15,319 nucleotides of DNA. Source: JACZQZ01 sp046756945. Lineage in GTDB: Bacteria > Pseudomonadota > Alphaproteobacteria > Rhodospirillales > 2-02-FULL-58-16. The stretch lies in contig JBHHXI010000074.1 of NCBI GenBank assembly GCA_046756945.1, positions 1 through 15,319 of the forward strand, read 5' to 3'. This document shows, piece after piece, positions 6,048-12,922 of the stretch. Every line of letters starts with the position of its first letter. The stretch's first letter is position 1. Made by a program: the position numbers and the translations under genes. The notes under the pieces were generated by a model that did not search any database, had not been told where the DNA came from, and saw only the letters and a program-made list of their open reading frames with translations.

Positions 6048-8168
6048 TTGACGCGCGGAACGGGACGGTTGGCGATTTTTGCGCTTTCGGCGTTGGCCGC
6101 GTCGTGGCTTTGCCCTTCCGTGGTCTCGGCGGCGGTGTCGCCATGGGCGGAAACCGAACAGACGGCCGTGCGCCTGGTGACGGCGACCGAGGCGGTGGGC
6201 GCGGCGAAGACGGTGTCGCTTGGCCTGCACTTCCGCCTGCGCGAGGGCTGGAAGATTTACTGGCGCTCGCCCGGCGACGCCGGGTATCCGCCGCGCGTCG
6301 ACTGGTCGGGGTCGGAAAACCTTGCAAGCGCGACCCTGTCCTGGCCGGCGCCGGAGCGATTCTCGATCCTCGGCTTCGAAACCCTCGGCTACACCGGCGA
6401 AGTGGTGTTGCCCGTCACCGCGACGCTGGCCCGGGCCGGCGAGCCGCTCGTCGTTCGCGCCGCCGTCGAGTATCTCACGTGCAAGGAAATCTGCATTCCC
6501 TACGACGCGACCCTGGCCCTGCGCCTGCCGGCCGGGGCGGCGGAACCGAGCCCGTTCGCCCATCTCATCAACCGCTTTGCCGTCCACGTGCCGGGGGACG
6601 GGTCCGCCACCGGCGTGGCCATAGAGACGGCCGAGGTCGTGGACCGAGGCGCGGCCACCGTGCTGTGGGTCACGGCAAGCGCAACCATGCCGTTCGTCGC
6701 CCCCGACCTGTACGTGGAGGGGCCGGACGACGTGGTGTTCTCGGCGCCCAGGGTCAGCCTGAGTGACGGCGGAAAAGGCGCCCTCCTGGAAGTTCCCGTG
6801 GACGGCGCTCCGGAAACCGGCCTCGCCGGCGCCCGCCTGACCATGACCCTTGTCGACGGGGCCCGTTCCGCCGAGCGCACCCTCGCCGTGGTCGCGGCGG
6901 GCGGCGGGCCTCGGGCGGTGGCGGAGGCGCCGGTATCGGTGTTGGTTATCCTGGCCCTGGCGGTGCTCGGCGGGCTGATCCTCAACCTCATGCCCTGCGT
7001 GCTTCCCGTCCTCTCGATCAAGCTTCTGGGTGTCGTCGGCCACGGCGGCGGCGCTGGGCGCGCGGTCAGCCACAGCTTCATCGCCTCCGCCGCCGGCATC
7101 GTGGTTTCGTTCCTGCTCCTGGCGGCGGCGCTGGTGTGGGTCAAGGCGGCCGGCATGGCGGTCGGCTGGGGCATCCAGTTCCAGCACCCCTGGTTCCTCA
7201 TCGCCATGACCCTGGTGGTGGCGCTGTTCGCCTGCAACCTGTGGGGATTCTTCGACGTCGGGCTGCCCCGGTGGCTCGCCGACGTGGGCGGGGGGGCGAG
7301 CCGTGTTCGCGGCCTTGCCGGGCATTTTCTTTCCGGCGGCTTCGCGACGCTGCTGGCGACCCCGTGTTCGGCGCCGTTCCTGGGCACCGCCGTCGGATTT
7401 GCCCTGTCCCGCGGACCGGCCGAAATCTTCGCCATCTTCGCCGCCCTCGGCGTCGGGCTGGCGCTGCCCTATCTGGCGGTGGCGGCGGCGCCGGGGCTGG
7501 CGACGCGGTTGCCCCGGCCCGGCCCGTGGATGGCGACCTTGCGCCGGGTACTCGGCTTTGCCCTGGCGGCGACGGGCGTGTGGCTGCTTACCGTACTCGC
7601 GGCGCAGGTGGGCCCCGCGGCGGCCGCTGCCGTTGGCGTGTTGGTGGCCGGCGCCGGGGCGGCCCTCTTTGTGCGACGGCGCGCCCGAGCCGCCGGCCGG
7701 CGCGCCGGGGCTGCGGCCACGGCCGTGCTGGCCGGTTTGGCGTTCCTGGTTCCGGCGGTCCCTCCGGCGGGCACCCCGGCGCCGGCGGCGGCTACCGAAG
7801 CGCTCCCCAGGGACCTGTGGCAGCCCTTCGACGAGGACGCCATCCCGGAACTGGTGGCGGCGGGCAAGACCGTTTTCGTCGATGTCACCGCCGACTGGTG
7901 CATCACCTGCCAGATCAACAAGAGTTTTGTCATTTTGAAGGGCGACGTGATCAAACGCCTGACCAGCGGCGCCGTGGTCCCCATGCAGGCCGACTGGACC
8001 CTGCCCGACGAAGGCATCTCCAGGTACCTGGCGCTGTTCGGGCGCTACGGCATTCCCTTCGACGCCGTCTACGGCCCGGGCGCGCCGGACGGGATTGCCC
8101 TGCCCGAACTGCTTACCGAAGGGGCGGTCCTGGCGGCCCTCGACCGCGCCGCCGGCCCGGCCCGGTGA
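6048..8168 (+). CDS. DsbD/ScsB-type membrane thiol:disulfide interchange protein
   Basis: About 706 residues. It moves reducing equivalents from cytoplasmic thioredoxin across the inner membrane to periplasmic thiol proteins. TTG 6048 was chosen because AGGCGGGG (6035-6042) precedes it and the product then begins with a regular signal peptide (TRGTGR, a hydrophobic core, cut near SAA/VSPWAE). ATG 5985 or TTG 5970 would add 21 or 26 odd residues and lack a ribosome binding site. Numbered from 6048: a periplasmic N-domain with C145 and C149 (TCKEICIPYD); a CcdA-like membrane domain with C317 (LNLMPCVLPV) and C440 (LATPCSAPF); and a C-terminal thioredoxin domain with active site C618-ITC621 (DVTADWCITCQINK). 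Domain order fits DsbD/ScsB, and the N-domain cysteine pair looks more ScsB-like. No ScsC partner is in view. Confidence 0.92.
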   Translation: MTRGTGRLAIFALSALAASWLCPSVVSAAVSPWAETEQTAVRLVTATEAVGAAKTVSLGLHFRLREGWKIYWRSPGDAGYPPRVDWSGSENLASATLSWPAPERFSILGFETLGYTGEVVLPVTATLARAGEPLVVRAAVEYLTCKEICIPYDATLALRLPAGAAEPSPFAHLINRFAVHVPGDGSATGVAIETAEVVDRGAATVLWVTASATMPFVAPDLYVEGPDDVVFSAPRVSLSDGGKGALLEVPVDGAPETGLAGARLTMTLVDGARSAERTLAVVAAGGGPRAVAEAPVSVLVILALAVLGGLILNLMPCVLPVLSIKLLGVVGHGGGAGRAVSHSFIASAAGIVVSFLLLAAALVWVKAAGMAVGWGIQFQHPWFLIAMTLVVALFACNLWGFFDVGLPRWLADVGGGASRVRGLAGHFLSGGFATLLATPCSAPFLGTAVGFALSRGPAEIFAIFAALGVGLALPYLAVAAAPGLATRLPRPGPWMATLRRVLGFALAATGVWLLTVLAAQVGPAAAAAVGVLVAGAGAALFVRRRARAAGRRAGAAATAVLAGLAFLVPAVPPAGTPAPAAATEALPRDLWQPFDEDAIPELVAAGKTVFVDVTADWCITCQINKSFVILKGDVIKRLTSGAVVPMQADWTLPDEGISRYLALFGRYGIPFDAVYGPGAPDGIALPELLTEGAVLAALDRAAGPAR

Positions 8169-8279
8169 GTCGGGGCTGGATTCCCGCGCCGGAAGCCTTA
8201 TCTTTTTTTGGGCGGCCCGGCGGCAGGGCCGGATAATTCACCGGTCCTGTTGAACGAAATGACAAGGGGGAGGGGAACG

Positions 8280-8762
8280 ATGACCATACAAGTTGGCGAT
8301 ACCATACCGTCGGCGACGCTGAGCGTCATGACGGCGGATGGCCCCAGCGCCATTACCACCGACGATATCTTCAAGGGCAAGACGGTGGCGCTGTTCGGCC
8401 TGCCTGGGGCCTTCACGCCGACGTGCTCGGCCCAGCACCTGCCCGGCTTCGTCGCCAACGCCGACGCCCTCAAGGCCAGGGGCGTGGACAGCATCGTCTG
8501 CCTGGCGGTCAATGACGCCTTCGTCATGGGCGCCTGGGGCAAGGACCAGAACGTGGGCGACACGGTGACGTTGGTGGCCGACGGCAGCGCCCAGTTCACC
8601 AAGGCCGCGGGGCTGGAGCTCGACCTCACCGAACGCGGCCTGGGGCTCAGGTGCCAGCGCTTTTCCATGGTCGTCGACGACGGCGTGGTGAAAAGCCTCA
8701 ACATCGACCCGGCGGGAACCTTCGAGGCGACCAGCGCCGAGAAGATTCTGGAACAGGTGTAG
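8280..8762 (+). CDS. Peroxiredoxin, Prx5 type
   Basis: A 160-residue thiol peroxidase reducing H2O2 and organic hydroperoxides. The peroxidatic cysteine is C49 in the motif LPGAFTPTCSAQHLPGF. Further cysteines at C74 (SIVCLAVND) and C125 (GLRCQRFSMVVDDG) are possible resolving residues; many homologues have Ser at the C125 site, from memory. The Prx5 signatures VNDAFVMGAW and ADGSAQFTKAAGLELDL are present. ATG 8280 follows a strong AAGGGGGAGGGG ribosome binding site; longer in-frame starts lack the family's TIQVGD start. No signal peptide is seen, so it is cytoplasmic. It follows the DsbD-like gene by 111 bases on the same strand. That gap has a seven-T run near 8203-8209 but no clear stem, so cotranscription is possible. 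Confidence 0.95.
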   Translation: MTIQVGDTIPSATLSVMTADGPSAITTDDIFKGKTVALFGLPGAFTPTCSAQHLPGFVANADALKARGVDSIVCLAVNDAFVMGAWGKDQNVGDTVTLVADGSAQFTKAAGLELDLTERGLGLRCQRFSMVVDDGVVKSLNIDPAGTFEATSAEKILEQV

Positions 8763-8804
8763 GGGCTCAATAGCGGCCCAACCCCTGAAACGTCCCAAGC
8801 GGCG

Positions 8805-9500
8805 TTATCCGGCGGCGTGGATTATTCCGTGGCGGCGCCGCCGCTCCCCGCCGGCCCGCGCCCGCAGCGCCCGCACCTGGAAGAGCACGCTCAGGTGCAT
8901 GAAGACGAACAGCGGTACGATGAAGCTGGGAAACAGGACCAGCGGCCAATACTCCAGTGGCGCACTGGTGATCGGCCCGGCGGACAGGGCCGGGAAGGCG
9001 CCGGACACCAAAGTCGACGTCCCCGCCGCGACGACGAAATCGAAAAGCCCGAGCAGGTTCCACACGATGAAGCGACCGCTCAGGGCGAACTCCGGCCGGC
9101 GCATGAGCGCCAGCACCACGAACGGCGCGGCGAGGCCCATGGCGACGTCGCCGAGGCCCGCCGGCCAGGCGAACAGGCCCGGCAGCACGCCGAAGGCGTA
9201 GAGCGGCAGAAAGGCGAAGCCGAGGACGCGCCAAAGCTGGAGCATGGTCAGGAAGCGGATGTCCCACGACATCACGAAGCGCCGGAACGTCGGCGATGCG
9301 GCGAAAATGCCGAGGAAAACCGCGATCGGCACGATCACCGACAGGAGTACCGGGCGGAACACCTGGTCCGGTCCGGCGGTGAAGATCCCCGATGTGCCGG
9401 CGGCGGCGGCAAGGGCGAACCAAACGGTCAAGACGACGGCGAGCGTGGCCTTGGTGGAAAAGCTCCAGGCGGAGCCCATTTCTTTTTCAGCGGCAGACAT
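8805..9500 (-). CDS. Six-TM integral membrane protein, unknown function
   Basis: A 231-residue protein I do not recognise as a named family. Hydrophobic segments lie at about residues 17-38, 50-69, 86-104, 112-133, 143-161 and 184-208, so six membrane helices are likely. A basic C-terminal tail (RALRARAGGERRRRH) suggests a cytoplasmic C-terminus. Distinctive stretches are SWDIRFLTMLQLWRVLGFAF and WPAGLGDVAMGLAAPFVV. ATG 9500 follows AAGGAG with 8-base spacing, which supports this start over the longer frame to 9566. That frame would run through the palindrome at 9555-9566. It lies downstream of the MarR gene on the same strand and is preceded by an identical copy of the putative MarR operator. 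It is therefore a likely regulated target; the function remains unknown. Confidence 0.85.
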   Translation of the reverse strand: MSAAEKEMGSAWSFSTKATLAVVLTVWFALAAAAGTSGIFTAGPDQVFRPVLLSVIVPIAVFLGIFAASPTFRRFVMSWDIRFLTMLQLWRVLGFAFLPLYAFGVLPGLFAWPAGLGDVAMGLAAPFVVLALMRRPEFALSGRFIVWNLLGLFDFVVAAGTSTLVSGAFPALSAGPITSAPLEYWPLVLFPSFIVPLFVFMHLSVLFQVRALRARAGGERRRRHGIIHAAG

Positions 9501-9554
9501 TCTTCCAACTCCTTGCAGGGTGTTTACGGAACGATGCTTCTTGCGGGAAAAAAC

Positions 9555-9566
9555 GTGTATATACAC
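9555..9566. promoter_or_regulatory. Palindromic operator upstream of the membrane-protein gene
   Basis: GTGTATATACAC is a perfect 12-bp palindrome, 55 bases upstream of the membrane-protein ATG and just past the MarR stop codon. The identical 12-mer occurs at 10050-10061 before the MarR gene. In otherwise GC-rich DNA, two exact copies at these two places strongly suggest binding sites for the MarR protein. The assignment is inferred. Confidence 0.8.
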
Positions 9567-9582
9567 TCATATACTTAAAAAA

Positions 9583-10044
9583 TTATCCCGTCCGGGCCAG
9601 GCGGATCGCCTCGTTGAGGTCCCCGACCATGCCCTTCCAGCGGGCCGCGCCGAGGCCGCCGGCAATGCGCGCCTGGGCCTTTTCCCAAAGGGGCAGGGCC
9701 TGGCCCAGGGCGTCCCGGCCGGCGGGCGTGACGGCGATCGGATGCCGGCGCCGGTCTTCCCCCTCGCCGCGCTCCACCAGCCCCCGGTCGAGAAGCGGTT
9801 TCAGGTTGCGGGTCAGGGTCGTGCGGTCCATGACCAGGGTGTCGGCGAGGTCGGTCATGGTGGCAGGCCCGGCCGCCGCGATGACGGCGAGGACGGTGAA
9901 TTGGGTCCCCCTCAGGCCGCTGGGCGCCAGCACCTCGTCGTACAGCTGGGTCACCGCCCGGGCCGCCTTGCGCAGATTGAAGCACGCGCAGGTCATCATC
10001 TTTTTGGCGGTCACGGCGTTCATACCCTTGTTTGCTTTGGTCAT
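9583..10044 (-). CDS. MarR-family winged-helix transcriptional regulator
   Basis: A 153-residue regulator. The winged helix-turn-helix is clear: LRGTQFTVLAVIAAAGP, then MTDLADTLVMDRTTLTRNLKPL as the recognition region, then the wing VERGEGEDRRRHPIAVTPAGR with the MarR-typical DRR and T-P-G residues. Its only cysteines are C19 and C21 (MTCACFNLRKAARAV), in the first helix where OhrR-type MarR proteins carry a reactive cysteine. Redox sensing is therefore plausible but unproven. ATG 10044 sits 5 bases after a perfect palindrome overlapping the likely -10 box, which indicates autorepression. ATG 10023 (CAAAGGG upstream) is an alternative start. The next gene on the strand encodes a membrane protein with the same operator. 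Confidence 0.93.
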   Translation of the reverse strand: MTKANKGMNAVTAKKMMTCACFNLRKAARAVTQLYDEVLAPSGLRGTQFTVLAVIAAAGPATMTDLADTLVMDRTTLTRNLKPLLDRGLVERGEGEDRRRHPIAVTPAGRDALGQALPLWEKAQARIAGGLGAARWKGMVGDLNEAIRLARTG

Positions 10045-10049
10045 ATTAG

Positions 10050-10079
10050 GTGTATATACACTTATCTTTCCGCCGTCAA
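10050..10079 (-). promoter_or_regulatory. MarR-gene promoter with overlapping palindromic operator
   Basis: On the minus strand, TTGACG (10079-10074) and TATACA (10056-10051) are separated by 17 bases. The perfect palindrome GTGTATATACAC (10050-10061) covers the -10 element, a classical autorepression layout. A run of eight A on this strand (10089-10082) lies just upstream of the -35 and could act as an UP-like element. Confidence 0.75.
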
Positions 10080-10118
10080 CACTTTTTTTTGCAGCGGTGG
10101 CGAAAGCGGCGCCGGGCC

Positions 10119-10772
10119 TCACGCGCCGGCGAGGGGGGCCGCGGCGCCCGGCGCCGGATGGCCGCGCGATGCCGCGACCTGGGATTCGAGCTCGGCGATG
10201 CGCGCCCGCAGCGGTGCGACGAGGGAGGCCACCTCCCGCTCGCTGTACCGCGGGGTGATGTGTTGCGGGCAGTTGACGTCCCAGGCCTCGATCTCGAAGA
10301 CGACCGCCTGCTCGGGGACCGCCTCGTAGCCGGCGTCGGCCAGCCGTTCCAGGAGCCCGGCGTCACCGTCGACGACGCGCGCCCGTCCCCAGATCTTGAT
10401 GCGGCGGCGGTTGGCGTAGTCCATGAGAAAGATGTACGCCTTGTCGTTCTCCGACAGATTGCCCGCCGTGATGTACTGCCGGTTGCCCGTGAAATCGGCG
10501 AAGGCCAGGGTTTTCGCGTCCACGACCTTGAGGAACCCCTTCGGCCCGCCGCGGTGCTGGATGTAGGGCTGGCCATCGGCGCTGGCGGTGCCCAGGTAGA
10601 ACGAATCCCGCTCGGCGATGAAGGCGGCCAGGTCATCGGTGACGGCGCGTTGCCAGCCGCCCTTTGCCTCCATGCGGGCGTAGCCCTTGCGCGAGCCTTT
10701 CCGCTCCTGCACCGCCTTGACCGCCGGGGTGAAGGCGATGTCGCTCGCAATTTCCCTCATTGCCTCGCTCAT
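10119..10772 (-). CDS. Pyridoxamine 5'-phosphate oxidase-family FMN-binding split-barrel protein
   Basis: A 217-residue protein of the PNPOx-like split-barrel group (the COG3576-type 'flavin-nucleotide-binding' proteins). The conserved pattern is WQRAVTDDLAAFIAERDSFYLGTAS, then QHRGGPKGFLKVVD, FADFTGNRQYITAGNLSEND and YANRRRIKIWGRARVV. It probably binds FMN or a related flavin, and homologues are often assigned oxidoreductase roles; the substrate is unknown. A helical C-terminal tail (LRARIAELESQVAA) may be a short coiled coil. ATG 10772 has AAGGAA upstream; the longer frame to 10874 adds an atypical basic leader. It is the third gene of the probable GST-hydrolase-PPOX operon, 111 bases after the hydrolase stop. 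Confidence 0.88.
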   Translation of the reverse strand: MSEAMREIASDIAFTPAVKAVQERKGSRKGYARMEAKGGWQRAVTDDLAAFIAERDSFYLGTASADGQPYIQHRGGPKGFLKVVDAKTLAFADFTGNRQYITAGNLSENDKAYIFLMDYANRRRIKIWGRARVVDGDAGLLERLADAGYEAVPEQAVVFEIEAWDVNCPQHITPRYSEREVASLVAPLRARIAELESQVAASRGHPAPGAAAPLAGA

Positions 10773-10811
10773 GGGACCGTTCCTTTCCGGCAGAACTTCG
10801 TTGCGCGAAGG

Positions 10812-10836
10812 CCGGGGGCGACGAGTCTGCCCCCGG
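10812..10836 (-). other. GC-rich stem-loop in the hydrolase/PPOX spacer
   Basis: CCGGGGGC pairs perfectly with GCCCCCGG across a 9-base loop. It lies in the 111-base spacer between the hydrolase stop and the PPOX-fold gene. No T-run follows on the coding strand, so it is not a standard terminator. It could affect mRNA stability or processing. Confidence 0.5.
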
Positions 10837-10883
10837 TGGTGGCGCATCCAGTTGGCGGACAACCCTTTGGACACCCCGTGTGG

Positions 10884-11873
10884 TTAGATCGTGTGGCTGG
10901 TCAAAAACGCGCGGATGCGGGCGGCGATGAAATCGCCATCCTCTTCCAACGCGAAGTGACCGGTATCGAGCAGGTGGAACTCGATCGTCTTCAGATCACG
11001 TTTGTAGGGATGCGCGCCCTCGGCGGGGAAAATCTGATCGTTCTTTCCCCACACCACCAGCGTCGGCGGTTGGTGCGTGCGGAAGTAGGCCTGCCACTCG
11101 GGATACAGCGGCGGGTTCGATCCGTAATCGTAGAACAGCTGAAGCTGGATGTCCTTGTTGCCCGGACGGTCCTGCAGATACTGATCGACGGTCCAGGTAT
11201 CGGGGCTGATGGCCTGCTCGTCGCGCGTTCCGTGGGTCCACTGCCACCTGGTCGCCGCCAGGGCAAGGAATCCTTTCAGCGGCGCCGCGTTCTTGTCCGT
11301 GCGGTCTTTCCAGTACGCCCTGAACGGATCCCAGAACTGCCGCAGTCCTTCCTCATAGGCGTTGCCGTTCTGGACGATCAGGGCCTGAATCCTTTCCGGG
11401 TGCTTGACCGCCAGGCGAAACCCGACGGGGGCGCCGTAATCCATGACGTACAGGCTGTACCTTTTCAGTCCGAGCTTTTCGGTAAAGCCATCGATGACGT
11501 CGGCCAGGCGGTCGAAGGTGTAATCGAACTGGTCGACCGTCGGCATCGCGCTGTTGCCGAAACCGGGGTAGTCGGGCGCCACCAGATGGTACCTGTCCGA
11601 AAGCGCCGGGATCAGGTTGCGGAACATCTGCGACGACGTCGGAAAGCCGTGCAGCAGCAGAATCGTCGGCGCGTCCTTCGGACCCGCCTCGCGGTAGAAG
11701 ATGTCGAGCCCGTCCACTTTGACGGTTTTGTGCAACGTCGTCCTCGTCGAGCCGTTCACTTCGGCCGCCTGCGGCTCTGGTGCAGGGCCGCTGCCCAGAT
11801 ACAGGGCGGCGGCGAGGATCGACGCCAAACCAAGGCGCGATGTCCTGCTTGTGACGGATTTGAAATTCACCAT
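10884..11873 (-). CDS. Exported alpha/beta-fold hydrolase with Asp nucleophile (epoxide hydrolase/haloalkane dehalogenase-like)
   Basis: A 329-residue alpha/beta hydrolase. The oxyanion motif HGFP is at 75-78. The nucleophile elbow is VMDYGAP with D145, an aspartate rather than serine, as in epoxide hydrolases and haloalkane dehalogenases. The acid is likely D279 (VVWGKNDQIFPAEGA) and the base H306 (LLDTGHFALEEDG). It begins with a signal-peptide-like sequence (MVNFKSVTSRTSRLGLASIL, hydrophobic to about residue 29, likely cut after PQAA), so export to the periplasm is predicted. ATG 11873 follows GAAGGAG at 7 bases. The frame stays open to 12839 only because the DNA is GC-rich; that part is the GST gene in another frame. 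It lies 68 bases after the GST stop. The substrate is not determinable. Confidence 0.92.
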   Translation of the reverse strand: MVNFKSVTSRTSRLGLASILAAALYLGSGPAPEPQAAEVNGSTRTTLHKTVKVDGLDIFYREAGPKDAPTILLLHGFPTSSQMFRNLIPALSDRYHLVAPDYPGFGNSAMPTVDQFDYTFDRLADVIDGFTEKLGLKRYSLYVMDYGAPVGFRLAVKHPERIQALIVQNGNAYEEGLRQFWDPFRAYWKDRTDKNAAPLKGFLALAATRWQWTHGTRDEQAISPDTWTVDQYLQDRPGNKDIQLQLFYDYGSNPPLYPEWQAYFRTHQPPTLVVWGKNDQIFPAEGAHPYKRDLKTIEFHLLDTGHFALEEDGDFIAARIRAFLTSHTI

Positions 11874-11926
11874 TGTCTTGCTCCTTCGTATGCGGGGTTT
11901 TCGGGTTGGATCACCGTCCGGCGGCG

Positions 11927-11941
11927 GCGCCGGGCCGGCGC
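11927..11941 (-). other. GC-rich inverted repeat directly after the GST stop codon
   Basis: GCGCCGG and CCGGCGC are complementary arms separated by one base; allowing a realistic loop, about five base pairs would form. It abuts the GST stop codon in the 68-base spacer before the hydrolase gene. No T-run follows. A role in transcript stability or attenuation is only a suggestion. Confidence 0.4.
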
Positions 11942-12640
11942 TCAGGCCGCGATCCTCGCCGCGCCCTGGCCGAACAGAAGCTTCTTCGACTCCTCGGTGA
12001 TGGTGGGGGTGGTGTTGACGGCCTTGCCCTTTGCGTAGGCGCGGATGGTCGCCGGGCGGGCGGCGATGGTCCCGAACCAGCGATTCAGGTTGGGGAAATC
12101 CCCCAGGTTCCCGTTTTCGCGCTCGAGCCTGAGGATCCACGGATAGATCGCCATGTCGGCGATGGAATAGTCCCCGGCGACGAATTCCCTGTCGGCGAGG
12201 CGCCTGTCGAGCACGCCGTAGAGGCGCTCGGTTTCCTTGGCGTAGCGGTCGATGGCGTAGGGGATATTCTGCGGCGCGTAGGCCGAGAAGTGCAGGTTCT
12301 GGCCGCCCATCGGCCCCAGGCCGCCCATCTGCCAGAACAGCCATTGCAGCGCCTCGGCCCGTCCCGCCAGGTCGGCGGGCAGGAAGCGGCCGGTCTTTTC
12401 CGCCAGGTAAAGAAGGATGGCCCCGGATTCGAACACCGAAACCGGCGCCCCGCCGCCGGCGGGCGCGTCGTCGACGATCGCCGGGATGCGGTTGTTGGGC
12501 GAAATTTTCAGGAACTCGGGCTCGAACTGCTCGCCCTTGCCGATGTTGACCGGGACGATGGTGTACGCCACCCCGGCTTCCTCGACGAACAGCATCGGCT
12601 TGTAGCCGTTGGGCGTCGTCCAGAAGTACAGGTCGATCAT
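11942..12640 (-). CDS. Glutathione S-transferase, YfcG/YghU (Nu-class) type
   Basis: A 232-residue cytoplasmic GST. The N-terminal thioredoxin-like domain (MIDLYFWTTPNGYKPMLFVE, SPNNRIPAIVDD, VFESGAILLYLAEKTG) and the helical domain (LQWLFWQMGGLGPMGGQNLHF, IPYAIDRYAKETERLYGVLD, YSIADMAIYPW) closely match my recollection of E. coli YfcG. YfcG is a disulfide-bond reductase using glutathione. The TPNG motif at residues 9-12 is the usual active-site region, and ESGA binds the glutamyl part of glutathione. ATG 12640 is preceded by CGGAGA. It is first in a probable operon with the hydrolase and PPOX-fold gene. It diverges from the TetR gene, and its likely promoter contains a palindromic operator. 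Confidence 0.95.
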   Translation of the reverse strand: MIDLYFWTTPNGYKPMLFVEEAGVAYTIVPVNIGKGEQFEPEFLKISPNNRIPAIVDDAPAGGGAPVSVFESGAILLYLAEKTGRFLPADLAGRAEALQWLFWQMGGLGPMGGQNLHFSAYAPQNIPYAIDRYAKETERLYGVLDRRLADREFVAGDYSIADMAIYPWILRLERENGNLGDFPNLNRWFGTIAARPATIRAYAKGKAVNTTPTITEESKKLLFGQGAARIAA

Positions 12641-12740
12641 GTGTCAGTCTCCGTTGGGGCCGGGCGATCCGCCGGTGCGGCGCCGACGACCGGGGTGGGG
12701 GTGCGGCGCCCGGGCCCTGCCCAGCGCCTCTCTGGCAAAA

Positions 12741-12769
12741 TAAATATACAGATCGGTCTGTCTTGTCAA
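12741..12769 (-). promoter_or_regulatory. GST-operon promoter with palindromic operator in the spacer
   Basis: On the minus strand, a perfect -35 TTGACA (12769-12764) is followed after 17 bases by TATTTA (12746-12741), or after 15 by TATATT. The spacer contains the palindrome ACAGA-N4-TCTGT (12748-12761 on the plus strand). A bound repressor would block RNA polymerase. The divergent TetR-family gene is the obvious candidate repressor. The AGACCGATCT core resembles operators of several TetR-family proteins. The 5' leader to the GST ATG would be about 95 bases. Confidence 0.78.
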
Positions 12770-12825
12770 GGAGAAAAATGCGGGTCCCACAGCAAGTTGC
12801 GCCGGTGGCGAAAAAGGCCTTGAAA

Positions 12826-12855
12826 ATGCCTGTATTCATGTTATTTTATAGGCAT
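12826..12855. repeat. Interrupted inverted repeat between the GST and tetR promoters
   Basis: ATGCCT and AGGCAT flank an 18-base AT-rich loop; allowing one mismatch, the arms extend to nine bases (ATGCCTGTA with TATAGGCAT). It lies between the GST promoter and tetR. It may be another regulatory site or hairpin, with no further support. Confidence 0.35.
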
Positions 12856-12922
12856 CACATGGATACGGCAAGGGGTGCGAGGGCCAGGAGAAACCCCTCC
12901 GCGCCTCGGATTTGCGGAAAAT

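Noticed and set aside
5656..6327. Minus-strand open frame across the yqgE/DsbD-like intergenic region
   Set aside because: It overlaps yqgE in another frame and the DsbD-like signal peptide region, lacks a recognisable domain or ribosome binding site, and looks like GC-driven read-through.
8203..8209. Seven-T run after the DsbD-like gene as an intrinsic terminator
   Set aside because: No convincing stem precedes the T-run; only a four-base GGCT/AGCC pairing was found.
10050..12038. Long plus-strand open frame opposite the PPOX and hydrolase genes
   Set aside because: It is antisense to two clearly identified genes and starts inside the MarR operator; its sequence resembles no protein family.
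10884..12839. A single 651-codon open frame on the minus strand covering the hydrolase and GST regions
   Set aside because: Only the part from 11873 downstream is protein-like. The upstream part is the GST gene read in another frame and shows no domain; the GST itself lies in a different frame with clear motifs.
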